64,000 bases of DNA. Origin: Thermus antranikianii DSM 12462 (GTDB taxonomy: Bacteria > Deinococcota > Deinococci > Deinococcales > Thermaceae). Positions 7,539 through 17,107 of the stretch are shown in pieces. The first letter of the stretch is position 1. Every line of letters begins with the position of its first letter. Made by a program: the position numbers and the translations under genes. The stretch lies in NCBI RefSeq assembly GCF_000423905.1, contig NZ_AUIW01000002.1, forward strand, positions 62,001-126,000, given 5' to 3'. Below the pieces are notes generated by a model that saw only the letters and a list, made by a program, of their open reading frames with translations, was not told where the DNA came from and made no database searches.

Positions 7539-10446
7539 GGGATTTGGTCCCTATCGGGAGCTGCAGGGGGTGGACTTCTCCGATGTGGAGCTTTTCGCCA
7601 TCACCGGGCCCACGGGGAGCGGGAAGAGCACCCTCCTGGACGCCATGGCCTTTGCCCTCTATGGGGTGGTGCCCCGGGTAGGGCGGAACGTGGGGAGCCT
7701 GGTCCACCCGGGTGCCAGCGAGGCCCGGGTCCGCCTCACCTTCCAGGTGGGGGGAAGGGTCTACAGGGTGGAGCGGGTGCGGGGGAAGCGGAGCGAAGGG
7801 CGGCTCTTTGAGCTAGGCCCGGTGGGGGAGCGGCTTTTACCCTTGGAGACCCTGGACGCCTTGAACCGGGCCTTGGAGGAGCTTTTGGGCCTCACCTACG
7901 AGGCCTTTACCCGGGCCCTCCTCCTTCCCCAGGGGGAGTTTGACCGCTTCCTTAAGGGAGAGGCCAAGGAGAGGCGCAGGATTCTCCTGGATCTCTTTGA
8001 GCTTACCCGGCTGGAAAGGGCCAGGGAAAAGGCGGCTTCCCGCAAGGCGGCCCTGATGGAGGAGAAGGGCCGGCTGGAGGGGGAACTTGCGGGGCTTCTT
8101 GGGGTGAGCCTCGAGGCCAAGGAGAACTTGGAAAGGGACCTGGCGGACCTAACCCGGGAGATCGCCCGCCTTCAGAACGAGAAAAGGCGCCTGGAGGAGG
8201 CGGTTTTGGAGCTCAAAGGCCTTCAGGCGCTTCTCCTTCGCAAAGGGGAACTGGAAGGCCGTCTGGGCCGCCTCAAGGCCGAGGCTTCCCGCATGGCGGA
8301 GGTGGAGGAAAGGCTCAAGAAGGCATCGGAGGCGGAGGCCGCCCTGCCTTTGTGGCAGGACTTGAGAAGGAAGGAGGAGGCCCTGGCGGCCACAGCGCAG
8401 GAGCTCCAAAGGGTGCGCGCCCGGCTTGCCCAGCTGGAGGGGGACCGCCGGGCCCTGGCCTTTGACCCCGAGGCCCTAAAGGAGGCGCAAAGGGCTCTTC
8501 TGCAGGCGGAGGGGCTAAGGGCCCTCGAGGCCCTTTGGCGGCGGGTGGGAGTGAAAGAGCACCTGGCTCCCAGGCTGGGCCTGGCTCCCGAGGCCTACGC
8601 GGAGGCCTTGGAATCCCTCCTCCAGGAGGAAGCCCTTTTGGCGGACAGGGAGCGGGAGCTATCCCGCCTGATGGAGGTGCAAGGGCGGCTAAGGGAGAAG
8701 GAAGAAGCCCTGAACCGAGTTAGGGAGGCCTTGGAGGCCTTGGTGGAGGAGGGGGGGCAGGCTCGAGCCCAGGTGGAGGCCCTGGAGAAGGCTCTTAAGG
8801 GTGCGGAAGCCCACCGGCTTCGGCAGGAGCTAGAGGAGCTAAGGAGGAGGCGGGAGTTTTTGGAGGAGGAAAAAAAGCGCCTCGAGGCGGAACTTGCCCA
8901 GCTGGCCAAGGAGGAAAGGCGCCTGGGGCTTCTCGCCTACCGCGATCTTTTGCAGCCGGGGGAGCCTTGTCCCTTGTGCGGGGGTGTGGTGCATGTCCTT
9001 CCCCATTCCCAAGAGAACCGAGGGCTTTCGGACCTGAGGAGGAGGCGGGAGGAAGGGGAGAAGGCCCTTAAGGGGGTCCTGACCCGGCTTGGGGCCGTGG
9101 CGGAGGAGGAAAGGGCCAAGCAGGAGGCCCTGGAGACCCTGGGCGTGGAGCCCATCCCCGGGGATCCCAAGGAGCTGGAAGGGAAGCTTCAGGAAGCGCA
9201 GGCGAGGCTTCAGGAGCTAAGGGAAAAGTACCGGGAAAAACAGGGGGAGGCCCGGGCCCTCGAGGAGGAGGTGAAGCGACTCTCCCAGGAGAAGGAGCGT
9301 TTGCGCCAGGGGTTTTCCCGCCTGGAGGGGGAGGCGGAAATGGCCTGGGAAAAGACCCGGGAAGCCCTGGCCTCCCTACGCCAGGAGAAGGAGGCCTTGG
9401 CGGCCGGGCTTTACCGCCTGCTTTGGGAGAGGACGGGGGGCGAGCCGGTAGGGGAGTATATCGGGAAGCTCGCCCGGAGGGTGGAGGAGCTGGAGGAAAA
9501 GGAAAGACAAGACCGGGATCTCGCCCGGGCCTGGGAGGAAGCCTACCGGACCCTGGCGGGGCTTTTGGCCCAGGAGGAAGAGCAGCGAAAGGCCCTCGAG
9601 GAGGCCAAGGGCCGGGTGGTGGGCCTGATGCCCGAGGAGGAGGCCAAGGCCCTTTACCTTCCCCCAAAGGAGCGGGAGGCCCTGGCGGAGAGGATCCGGG
9701 TGCACCGGGAGGAGCTTGCCCAGGTGGAAGCCCTCCTGGAGGAGGTGGAGCGGGAGGCCAGGGCTCGCTTCCCCGGTTCCCTTCCCCCTTTGGCGGAGGT
9801 GGAGGCCCGCTTGCGGCGGGAAGAGGAAAGGCTTTCTCAGGTACAGGGGAGCCTCGAGGCCAGGATGGGAGAAAGGGCTGTTTTGGAGGAGCGGCTTAAG
9901 GAGATGGGGGAAAGGTTAAAGCGCCGCCGGGAGCTGGAAGCCCGCCTGGCGGAGGTGGTGCGGGAGATGGACCTCTGGGAGAAGCTGGCCTTTGACCTCC
10001 AGCTGAATAACTTTCCCGCCTACCTCCTGGGCCTTAGGCAGAGGAACCTGGTGGAGCGGGCGGATGAGCTCATGGCTACCCTTTCCTCCGGGCGCTACCG
10101 CCTGCGTTCCAAGGAGGACGAGTACCAGGTCCTGGACCTCTGGACCGAGGCGGTGCGCCCGGTTAAGACCCTTTCCGGGGGAGAAAGCTTCCTGGCAAGC
10201 CTCTCCTTAGCCCTGGCCCTTTCCGAGGAGCTTTCCCGGGGGCGGCTTGGGGCTTTGTTTTTGGACGAGGGCTTCGGTACCCTGGACCCGGAAACCCTCG
10301 AGGTGGTGGCGGGGGTACTGGAGGCGCTTCCCACCCGGGGGCGGCTGGTGGGCATCGTTACCCATGTGGAGGCCCTGGCGGAAAGGCTTCCCGCCAGGCT
10401 CGTGGTGCGCAAGCATCCCTCCGGGAGCCGAGTGGAGTGGGCTTAG
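7513..10446 (+). CDS. sbcC: Exonuclease subunit SbcC (Rad50-type ATPase)
   Basis: 977 residues. TTG 7513 is chosen because AAGGAGGTG lies 4 bases upstream. Layout: N-terminal ATPase half with Walker A GPTGSGKST (residues 32-40), two long Glu/Leu/Arg-rich coiled-coil arms, the zinc hook CPLC at residues 486-489 near the middle, then the C-terminal ATPase half with the signature LSGGESF and Walker B LGALFLDEGFGTLD. This is the classic SMC-like organisation for tethering DNA ends and gating the SbcD nuclease. It overlaps sbcD by 26 bases. The coiled-coil half is codon-repetitive (GAG/CTG/CGG). Confidence 0.95.
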   Translation: MRPLRLELEGFGPYRELQGVDFSDVELFAITGPTGSGKSTLLDAMAFALYGVVPRVGRNVGSLVHPGASEARVRLTFQVGGRVYRVERVRGKRSEGRLFELGPVGERLLPLETLDALNRALEELLGLTYEAFTRALLLPQGEFDRFLKGEAKERRRILLDLFELTRLERAREKAASRKAALMEEKGRLEGELAGLLGVSLEAKENLERDLADLTREIARLQNEKRRLEEAVLELKGLQALLLRKGELEGRLGRLKAEASRMAEVEERLKKASEAEAALPLWQDLRRKEEALAATAQELQRVRARLAQLEGDRRALAFDPEALKEAQRALLQAEGLRALEALWRRVGVKEHLAPRLGLAPEAYAEALESLLQEEALLADRERELSRLMEVQGRLREKEEALNRVREALEALVEEGGQARAQVEALEKALKGAEAHRLRQELEELRRRREFLEEEKKRLEAELAQLAKEERRLGLLAYRDLLQPGEPCPLCGGVVHVLPHSQENRGLSDLRRRREEGEKALKGVLTRLGAVAEEERAKQEALETLGVEPIPGDPKELEGKLQEAQARLQELREKYREKQGEARALEEEVKRLSQEKERLRQGFSRLEGEAEMAWEKTREALASLRQEKEALAAGLYRLLWERTGGEPVGEYIGKLARRVEELEEKERQDRDLARAWEEAYRTLAGLLAQEEEQRKALEEAKGRVVGLMPEEEAKALYLPPKEREALAERIRVHREELAQVEALLEEVEREARARFPGSLPPLAEVEARLRREEERLSQVQGSLEARMGERAVLEERLKEMGERLKRRRELEARLAEVVREMDLWEKLAFDLQLNNFPAYLLGLRQRNLVERADELMATLSSGRYRLRSKEDEYQVLDLWTEAVRPVKTLSGGESFLASLSLALALSEELSRGRLGALFLDEGFGTLDPETLEVVAGVLEALPTRGRLVGIVTHVEALAERLPARLVVRKHPSGSRVEWA

Positions 10447-10510
10447 GGACCGGCTGGGGTTAGGGATGGAATCCGGGGAACCTAGGGATGGCCTTCCCGG
10501 TTGCCCTTTC

Positions 10511-10539
10511 TTGACTTGGTTCAAAACTCCTTATACACT
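10511..10539 (+). promoter_or_regulatory. Promoter of the pectinacetylesterase-like gene
   Basis: -35 TTGACT at 10511-10516, a 17-bp spacer, and -10 TACACT at 10534-10539. A strong ribosome-binding site (CGGAGGTGA) then precedes ATG 10557. This is one of the few conventional -35/-10/SD arrangements in the window. Confidence 0.6.
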
Positions 10540-10556
10540 TCGAGCGGAGGTGAACA

Positions 10557-11546
10557 ATGAAGCGGTTTCTAGCCTTCCTTTTGTTCCTGGGTTTGGCCCT
10601 GGCCCAGGGCCTCGAGGCCGTTTGGAAGGCAGTGGAGGTTCCGGGTGGCGTATGCTCCGATGGTTCCCCCTACCGGTTCTACGTAAGCCCGGGGGATCCC
10701 AAAAAGGTGGTCATCGACTTCCAGGGGGGTGGGGCCTGCTGGAACGCCGCCACCTGCGGCCCGCAAAGCCAGACCTACCGCAAGCGGGTGGATGTGCAGG
10801 AGCTTCTTCTGGCCCAGGGCATCTACAACCGCCTGAGCGTGGCCAACCCCTTCTACGGCTGGACCCATGTCTTCGTGCCCTACTGCACGGGGGATCTCCA
10901 CGTGGGCCGGGCCACGGTGGACTACGGGGGCTTCAAGGTCCACCACCAGGGGGCCAGGAACGCCCTGGCGGCCTTGGAGTACGTCTTCCGCAACCACCCG
11001 GACCCGGAAAAGGTCTTTGTGACCGGCTGCTCCGCCGGGGCCTATGGGGCGGTGTTCTGGGCGGATAAGGTGCTTTCCACCTACAAAAACGCCCGGGTGG
11101 CCGTCTGCGGGGACGCTGGGGTGGGGGTGCGCACCCCGGACTTCCCGGGGTTTGGCGTGTGGAACCCGCGCCTGCCGGAGCTTCCCGGCTTGCCCCCGAA
11201 CCCCCAGGTGGCCGAGATCTACCTGGCCCTGGCCAAGGCCTTCCCCAAGGCCCAAATCGCCCAGTACACCACCCTTTTGGACGGCACCCAGATCTTCTTC
11301 TACGGGCTGATGAAGGGGGAGCGGGCTCCTTCGGAGGCCACGGCCCGGGAGTGGGCGGAAGGGGCCCTGAGGGCGGTCCTGGCCCCGGCCCAGGCGGAAA
11401 ACTACACCTTCTACCTGGCCCCGGGTGGCCAGCACTGCATCCTGCCCCGGCCGGAGCTCTACACCTTGAAGGTGGGGGAGGTGTCCTTCCTGGAGTGGCT
11501 TAGGGCCCTGGCGGAGGGGAAGGCGGCGCCTAGGGTGCGCCCCTGA
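10557..11546 (+). CDS. Secreted pectinacetylesterase-family (Notum-like) serine hydrolase
   Basis: 329 residues with a signal peptide (KRFLAFLLFLGLALAQG). Two hallmarks of PF03283 are present: the oxyanion segment DFQGGGACW (about residue 57) and the nucleophile elbow TGCSAGAYG. Paired cysteines (VCSDGSPYRF, CGPQSQ, PYCTGD, VCGDAG) could form disulfides after export. Characterised relatives remove acetyl or acyl esters from polysaccharides or proteins; the substrate here is unknown. It has its own promoter and is flanked by a convergent gene whose stop it overlaps by 17 bases, so it is probably monocistronic. Confidence 0.8.
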   Translation: MKRFLAFLLFLGLALAQGLEAVWKAVEVPGGVCSDGSPYRFYVSPGDPKKVVIDFQGGGACWNAATCGPQSQTYRKRVDVQELLLAQGIYNRLSVANPFYGWTHVFVPYCTGDLHVGRATVDYGGFKVHHQGARNALAALEYVFRNHPDPEKVFVTGCSAGAYGAVFWADKVLSTYKNARVAVCGDAGVGVRTPDFPGFGVWNPRLPELPGLPPNPQVAEIYLALAKAFPKAQIAQYTTLLDGTQIFFYGLMKGERAPSEATAREWAEGALRAVLAPAQAENYTFYLAPGGQHCILPRPELYTLKVGEVSFLEWLRALAEGKAAPRVRP

Positions 11547-12276
11547 GGCCGAAGGCGGCGAACCATGCCTTAAGCTCCGGGTCCTGCTCCAGCAGGATCG
11601 CGTGCCCCTTTTTCCGGTCCAGGGGGGCGGCCTCGAGGAAGGCCAGGAGGAGGCCGTCCCCCTTCCTTTCCAGGATTTCCCGGGACTTCAGCGTGAACTG
11701 GGCCTGGAACCAGAGGGCGCTTTTCAGGTCCCCCCGCCTCCTCTCGTAGGCGGAAAGGCTTCGCCTGTCCGGTTCCAGGCGGCTTAGGTAGCGGCTAAAG
11801 GCCAGGAGGGATTCCGCTAGGTCCGGCCTGGCCTTAGCCAGGCCCAAGAGGAAGAGGTAGTTGGCGAAGAACTCGTCCAGCCACCTTACCCCCGCCCTCA
11901 GGCGCCAGGCCACCTGCAGGGCGTGGGCGTACTCGTGGCCCAGGTTCAGGTCCAAGAAGGAGGGGATTTCCATGGGAGGAGGCCCTAGGGGAAGCAGGAC
12001 CTCCCGGAAACGGTGGAGGAGCCTTTCGGGGTAGGTGAGGGGGGCAAAGAGGGAAAGCCTTCCCCCCTCGCTTCGCTGGAAGGCCAGGCCGTAGGGGTAG
12101 GGCACCAGGGCCCGCCAGTCCCCCTCAGAGAGCACGTAAAGGGTCACGGGGGGTACCGGGGCGTAGGCGGTGTAGGCCTCCCGCAGCTCGAGAAGGTAGC
12201 TTCGCAGGCCTTCGGCCCTCAGGACCCCTCCCTCAGAGGCGAAGGCGGGGATATGGGGATGGGGCAGGGCCCTCAT
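11530..12276 (-). CDS. Putative zinc metallopeptidase-like protein (HEYAH motif), unknown family
   Basis: 248 residues from ATG 12276; a GTG at 12291 would overlap the only upstream ribosome-binding-like sequence (GGGGAGGTG). Residues 114-118 read HEYAH, an HExxH zinc motif within LNLGHEYAHALQVAW, followed by WLDEFFANY in which E135 is well placed as a third ligand or helper. The rest is Arg/Leu/Ala-rich and helical, and I cannot assign it to a named family. There is no signal peptide, so it is probably cytoplasmic. The gene stands between a convergent esterase gene and recG with a 60-base gap. Confidence 0.6.
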   Translation of the reverse strand: MRALPHPHIPAFASEGGVLRAEGLRSYLLELREAYTAYAPVPPVTLYVLSEGDWRALVPYPYGLAFQRSEGGRLSLFAPLTYPERLLHRFREVLLPLGPPPMEIPSFLDLNLGHEYAHALQVAWRLRAGVRWLDEFFANYLFLLGLAKARPDLAESLLAFSRYLSRLEPDRRSLSAYERRRGDLKSALWFQAQFTLKSREILERKGDGLLLAFLEAAPLDRKKGHAILLEQDPELKAWFAAFGLRGAP

Positions 12277-12339
12277 CCCGGCGCGTCCCACCTCCCCTGG
12301 GCTGTTTCCAAAAGTCCGTTGCCTTCCTCAGGCATCCTT

Positions 12340-14667
12340 CTAGATAACCTCCCGGAAACCAATGCGCTCCGCCTGGGCCCGGAGCTCCTCCTTAAGAGCC
12401 TGGTGCTGGGGCAGGGAAAGGTCGGGGTCCATCTCCAGGATGCGCTTGGCCAGGGCCCGGGCTTGCTCGATGACCTCGGTGTCCTGGGAGAGGTCCCCGA
12501 GCTTCAGCTCCGGGTAGCCGGACTGCCGGGTGCCCCTGAGTTCCCCAGGACCCCTTAGCTTCAGGTCCATCTCGGCGATGTAGAAGCCGTCTCCCGATTC
12601 CTCCAGGACCTTAAGGCGCTTTAGGGTCTTCTGGCTGGCTTCCCCGGCGATGAGGATGGCGTAGCCTTCGAGCCCCCCTCGCCCCACCCGGCCCCTAAGC
12701 TGGTGGAGCTGGGCCAGGCCGAAGCGCTCAGCGTTTTCCACGATGATGAGGCTGGCCCTGGGGATATCCACCCCCACCTCCACCACGGTGGTGGACACCA
12801 GGAGGTCGAACTCCCCCTTTCGGAAGGCCTCCATGACGCTATCCTTCTCCCGTGCGGGCATCCTGCCGTGGAGAAGGGCCATGCGCACCTCGGGGAGAAG
12901 GCCCTTTAGCTCCTCGTAGAGGGCGGTGGCCGCCTTTAGGTCCAGCTCCTCGGATTCCTCGATGGCCGGGGCTACCACGAAGACCTGGTGCCCCTTTCTC
13001 ACCTCCTCCCGGGCGAAGGCGTAGGCCTGGAGGCGGAGGCGGTGGGGGAGGACCTTGGTCTTAACGGGCTTCCTCCCCGGGGGCATCTCGTCCAGGATGC
13101 TGACCTCGAGGTCCCCGTAAAGGGTCAGGGCCAGGGAGCGGGGGATGGGGGTGGCGGACATCACCAGCACATCGGGGGGGACCTTGGCCAGCTTCAGGAG
13201 GGCCCGCCGCTGCAACACGCCGAAGCGGTGCTCCTCGTCCACCACCGCCAGGCCCAGGTCCTTGAACCCTACTCCCTCCTGGATGAGGGCGTGGGTGCCC
13301 ACCGCCACCTGGGCCTCCCCGGAAAGAAGCCTCTCGATAGCCCCCTCCCGCTCCTTGGGGGTCATGGAGCCCAGAAGGAGCTCCACCCGCACCCCCAGGG
13401 GGAAGAGGTAGCGGGTGAGGTTCTGGTAGTGCTGCTTGGCCAGGATCTCCGTGGGGGCCATAAGGGCTCCCTGGGCCCCGTTCAGGGCGGCGAGGTAGAG
13501 GGCGTAGGCGGCCACCACGGTTTTACCCGAGCCCACGTCCCCCTGGAGGAGGCGGGCCATCTGCCTGGGGCTTTGCATGTCCTGGGCGATTTCCGCCATA
13601 ACCCTTTCCTGGGCCCGGGTCAGGGGGAAGGGAAGGGTTTTCTTGAAGGTTTCCGTCCAGGTTTCCTCCACCTTAAAGCTTCGGCCCAGGACCAGCCCCC
13701 CGGCGTCCAAGAGGGCTTTTAGCTCCAAGAGCACGTACTCGTCAAACTTAAGGCGGAGGAGGGCCTTCTTGAGGGCCTCCTCGTCCTCGGGGAAGTGGAT
13801 CTGGCGAAGGGCCTCGGAGTAGGGAAGAAGGCGGTGCTCCTCCCGGTAAGGCTCCAGGGGGTCAGGGAGGGGGAGGGCCGTTTCCAGGGCCCGGTGGACG
13901 GTGCGGCGCAAAAAGGCCTGTCCGATGCCCTCCTTAGCAGGGTAGATGGGCACGATCCGGCCCGTGGAGAGGGACTCGGTGCCCTCGTTCTCGAAGTGCT
14001 CCACGTAAAGCTGCACCCCGTTGCGCTTCTGTACCCTTCCCGTGACGATGAGGGTCTCCCCCTCTTGGATCTGGGAAAGGACCCAGGTCTGGTTGAACCA
14101 GACCAGGGTGATGCGGAAGCCCCAGGCGTCCTGGGCCCGCACCTGCACCAGCTGCATCCCCTTCTTGGGGGTTTTCACCAGCTCCTTGCTCAGGACCTTC
14201 ACGGAGAGGGTGGCCTTCTGGCCGTCCTCCAGGAAGCGTACCCCGGGGAGGGTCCTGCGGTCCTCGTAGCGGCGGGGATAGTAGTGGAGGAGGTCCCGCA
14301 CCGTGTGGAGGGAAAGTTCCGCAAGCTTTTTCCGGCTTTGCGGGGGAACCAGGAGGTGGGCGGGGTCCTGGGGGGTAAGGCGGCGGGATGGGGAAGGAAG
14401 GGAGGCCGCCTGTGCCCTGGGGGGAGGGGCCGTCAGGCCGTCTTTAAGGAAGCGGATGGCCTCCAAGAGGATCTCCTTTCGTTCCTCCGGGGTTTTTCCC
14501 CCATACCCCTGGAAGAGGCTCTGGAGCCTGGGGAAGGGTTTGGCCAGGTTCTGGATGAGGTTTTCCAAGCCCCCCACCACCACCTGGTCCCTGGCTCCGT
14601 CCTTTAGCTCCCGCAATATGGGCCTGAGGAGCCTTTCCCGAAGTTCCCCTTCCCTCACGCCCTCCAT
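12340..14667 (-). CDS. recG: ATP-dependent DNA helicase RecG
   Basis: 775 residues, longer than E. coli RecG (about 690) because of an extra N-terminal region of roughly 100 residues before the wedge domain (wedge near LLHYYPRRYEDR). RecG reverses stalled forks and branch-migrates Holliday junctions. Helicase motifs are intact: GDVGSGKT (I), VVDEEHRFGV (II, DEEH), MSATPIPRSLALT (III), then VEVGVDIP and QLRGRVGRGG (V, VI). It is divergent from the M16 peptidase genes with only 15 bases between start codons, so the promoters must overlap the opposing coding starts. Confidence 0.95.
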   Translation of the reverse strand: MEGVREGELRERLLRPILRELKDGARDQVVVGGLENLIQNLAKPFPRLQSLFQGYGGKTPEERKEILLEAIRFLKDGLTAPPPRAQAASLPSPSRRLTPQDPAHLLVPPQSRKKLAELSLHTVRDLLHYYPRRYEDRRTLPGVRFLEDGQKATLSVKVLSKELVKTPKKGMQLVQVRAQDAWGFRITLVWFNQTWVLSQIQEGETLIVTGRVQKRNGVQLYVEHFENEGTESLSTGRIVPIYPAKEGIGQAFLRRTVHRALETALPLPDPLEPYREEHRLLPYSEALRQIHFPEDEEALKKALLRLKFDEYVLLELKALLDAGGLVLGRSFKVEETWTETFKKTLPFPLTRAQERVMAEIAQDMQSPRQMARLLQGDVGSGKTVVAAYALYLAALNGAQGALMAPTEILAKQHYQNLTRYLFPLGVRVELLLGSMTPKEREGAIERLLSGEAQVAVGTHALIQEGVGFKDLGLAVVDEEHRFGVLQRRALLKLAKVPPDVLVMSATPIPRSLALTLYGDLEVSILDEMPPGRKPVKTKVLPHRLRLQAYAFAREEVRKGHQVFVVAPAIEESEELDLKAATALYEELKGLLPEVRMALLHGRMPAREKDSVMEAFRKGEFDLLVSTTVVEVGVDIPRASLIIVENAERFGLAQLHQLRGRVGRGGLEGYAILIAGEASQKTLKRLKVLEESGDGFYIAEMDLKLRGPGELRGTRQSGYPELKLGDLSQDTEVIEQARALAKRILEMDPDLSLPQHQALKEELRAQAERIGFREVI

Positions 14668-14682
14668 GATACCCTTAGGCCT

Positions 14683-15897
14683 GTGAGCCGCGTGGAACGA
14701 CTACCGAATGGGCTTGTTCTAGCCCTCGAGGAGCGGGACTACCCCGGGGTGGCCTTCCAGCTTCTGGTGCCCGCCGGAGCGGTAAACGAGCCCGAGGGGC
14801 TTTTGGGGGCCAGTACCCTCATAGAGGGTTGGCTGTGGAAGGGGGCTGGGGAGCTGGATGCCCGGGGCCTAGCCCAGGCCCTGGACGCCTTGGGGGTTAG
14901 GCGGCAAAGCGGGGCGGGGTTGGAGTACACCCTCTTTTCCGCCGCCTTTTTGCCGGAGGTGCTGGAGGAGGTTTTCCGGCTCTATGCCCTTCTTCTCCTG
15001 AGACCCCGGCTTCCGGAGGAGGGCTTTGAAGCGGTGAGAAGCGTGGCCCTGCAGGCCCTCCTCTCCCAGGAGGACCAGCCTTCCCGGAAGCTTTTCTCTG
15101 AGCTCCGGAAAAGGGTCTTCCTCTCCCCCCACGGCCGGGACCCCTTGGGGGAGGAGGAAAGCTTGAAGCGGGCTACCCCTGAGGCGGTGCGGGAGGATTA
15201 TCGGCACCGCTACACCCCTAGGGGGGCTATCCTGGCGGTGGCGGGAGGGGTTTCCTGGGAGAGGCTCCTTCGGGCGGTGGAGCCCCTTTTGGCCTGGGAG
15301 GGGGAGGAGGCCTCCTACCCAACCCCTCTTCTTTCGGAGCCCCATTCCTTTACCCTCAAGCGACCCACGGCCCAGGTGCAGATCGGCCTGGCCTATACCG
15401 ACGTGGGGCCGGAGGACCCCCGGTTCTACGCGGCCAGGCTGGCCTTGGAGGTGCTTTCGGGAGGCATGAGCAGCCGCCTTTTCACCGAGGTGCGGGAGAA
15501 ACGGGGCCTGGTCTATGCGGTGAGCGCCTTCCCCGCCGGGGTTAAGGGCCAGGGCCTCCTCATGGCCTACGGGGGCACCACCAAGGAGCGGGCCCGGGAA
15601 ACCCTAAGGGTCATGCTGGCCGAGATGGAGCGCCTGGCGGAGGGCGTCACGGAGGAGGAGCTTGCCCGGGCCAAGGTGGGGCTGAAGACCGCCTTGGTGA
15701 TGGCGGATGAATCCATCCGTAGCCGGGCGGGTTCCATGGCCCGGGACCTCTACGTGCTCGGGCGGATCCGGTCCCTTTCCGAGATCGAGGGGGCCATCGA
15801 GGGGACGGGCCTCGAGGCGGTGAACGCCTTCTTGCGGGCGCATCCCTACCGCAACCCCTGGGTGGGGCTTTTGGGCGAGGTGGACGATGTTTCGTGA
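14683..15897 (+). CDS. M16-family peptidase homologue, non-catalytic subunit
   Basis: 404 residues with the M16 (pitrilysin/processing-peptidase-like) fold, but at the place of the HxxEH zinc motif it reads STLIEGWLWKG: both histidines are gone. The C-terminal half keeps the R/Y-pair region typical of the partner subunit (EVREKRGLVYAVSAFPAG), used for substrate binding. It overlaps the next gene, which carries an intact HFLEH site, by 11 bases. The two probably form a heterodimer like mitochondrial processing peptidase and its bacterial two-gene relatives. The start is GTG. Confidence 0.85.
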   Translation: MSRVERLPNGLVLALEERDYPGVAFQLLVPAGAVNEPEGLLGASTLIEGWLWKGAGELDARGLAQALDALGVRRQSGAGLEYTLFSAAFLPEVLEEVFRLYALLLLRPRLPEEGFEAVRSVALQALLSQEDQPSRKLFSELRKRVFLSPHGRDPLGEEESLKRATPEAVREDYRHRYTPRGAILAVAGGVSWERLLRAVEPLLAWEGEEASYPTPLLSEPHSFTLKRPTAQVQIGLAYTDVGPEDPRFYAARLALEVLSGGMSSRLFTEVREKRGLVYAVSAFPAGVKGQGLLMAYGGTTKERARETLRVMLAEMERLAEGVTEEELARAKVGLKTALVMADESIRSRAGSMARDLYVLGRIRSLSEIEGAIEGTGLEAVNAFLRAHPYRNPWVGLLGEVDDVS

Positions 15898-17107
15898 AGC
15901 GGAACTAAGGAATGGCCTGAGGGTCATCGCTGAGGTGGTTCCTGGGGCCCGCAGCGTGGCCTTGGGGTATTTCGTAAGGACCGGGGCCCGGGACGAGGCC
16001 CCCGGGGAGAGCGGGGTAAGCCATTTCCTGGAGCACATGGTCTTCAAGGGTCCCGAGGGAATGGATGCCCTTTCGGTGAACCTGGCCTTTGACCGCTTGG
16101 GGGCCCAGTACAACGCCTTCACTTCCGAGGAGGCCACGGTCTTCTACGGGGCCGTGTTGCCGGAGTTCGCCTTTCCCCTTCTGGAACTCTTTTCCAGGCT
16201 CATGCGCCCTGCTTTGCGCCAGGAGGACTTTGACACCGAGAAGAAGGTGATCCTGGAGGAGATCGCCCGCTACCAGGACCGCCCCGGTTTTATGGCCTAC
16301 GACTGGGCCCGGGCCCGGTTTTTCGCCGGCCACCCCTTGGGGAATAGCGTGTTGGGGACGGTGGAAAGCATCACGGCCCTCACCCGGGACCAGATGGCCC
16401 GGTACCACGCAAGGCGCTACCTTCCGGGGAACATGGTCCTGGCCGCCACGGGAAAGGTGGACTTTGAGGCCCTGGTGGCTGAGGCGGAAAGGCTTACGGA
16501 GGATTGGCCTTTGGGGGAGGCGGGGAGGGCTTACCCGCCCTTAAGCCCCGCCCAGGGGGTGGAGGAGCACCCCTACGAGAAGGCCCGGGCCCTCTATTTG
16601 GTGGGCCTTTTCCCCGGGGTAGGCTATCAGGAGGAGGAACGCTTTGCCGCCCAGGTGCTGGCCCATCTTCTGGGAGAAGAGGGCTCGGGGCGGCTCCATT
16701 TCGCCTTGGTGGATACGGGCCTCGCCGAAGCGGCCTCCTTTGGCCACGAGGAGGCGGACCGGGCAGGCTTCTTCCACGCTTACGTGCAGGCGGACCCGAC
16801 GAACAAGGAGGCGGTGCTGGCTGTCCTTCAAGAGGAGCTTGGCCGGATCGCCCGCGAGGGCGTGCGGGAGGAGGAGGTGGAGAGGGCCAAGACGCCCCTG
16901 GCCACGGCGCTGGTGTTTGCGGGGGAAACCCCCATGGGGAGGCTGTTCCACCTGGGGATGGAATACCTTTACACGGGGCGCTACCTTTCCCTTTCCGCGG
17001 TCAAGGAGCGGGTGAGCAAGGTGGGGGCTAAGGAGGTGAACGCCCTTTTGGAGAGGGGTTTTTTGCACCAGGGCCTCTACTATCTGGTGGGTCCTTATGG
17101 AACCTAA
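15887..17107 (+). CDS. M16-family zinc peptidase, catalytic subunit
   Basis: 406 residues. The inverted zinc motif [10 protein letters not shown] is at about residues 46-55, and the third ligand glutamate lies in [13 protein letters not shown] about 75 residues later, as required for activity. The upstream partner lacks these residues, so this gene supplies the catalytic half. The family degrades small peptides or processes precursors; the physiological substrate is not evident, and no signal peptide is present. Its end overlaps the EamA transporter gene by 11 bases. Confidence 0.9.
   Translation: MFREAELRNGLRVIAEVVPGARSVALGYFVRTGARDEAPGESGVSHFLEHMVFKGPEGMDALSVNLAFDRLGAQYNAFTSEEATVFYGAVLPEFAFPLLELFSRLMRPALRQEDFDTEKKVILEEIARYQDRPGFMAYDWARARFFAGHPLGNSVLGTVESITALTRDQMARYHARRYLPGNMVLAATGKVDFEALVAEAERLTEDWPLGEAGRAYPPLSPAQGVEEHPYEKARALYLVGLFPGVGYQEEERFAAQVLAHLLGEEGSGRLHFALVDTGLAEAASFGHEEADRAGFFHAYVQADPTNKEAVLAVLQEELGRIAREGVREEEVERAKTPLATALVFAGETPMGRLFHLGMEYLYTGRYLSLSAVKERVSKVGAKEVNALLERGFLHQGLYYLVGPYGT

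Noticed and set aside
10447-10556. tRNA-like GGTTCAAAACTCC before the esterase gene
   Set aside because: No acceptor stem, D-arm or anticodon arm can be folded around it; it is the spacer of a promoter.
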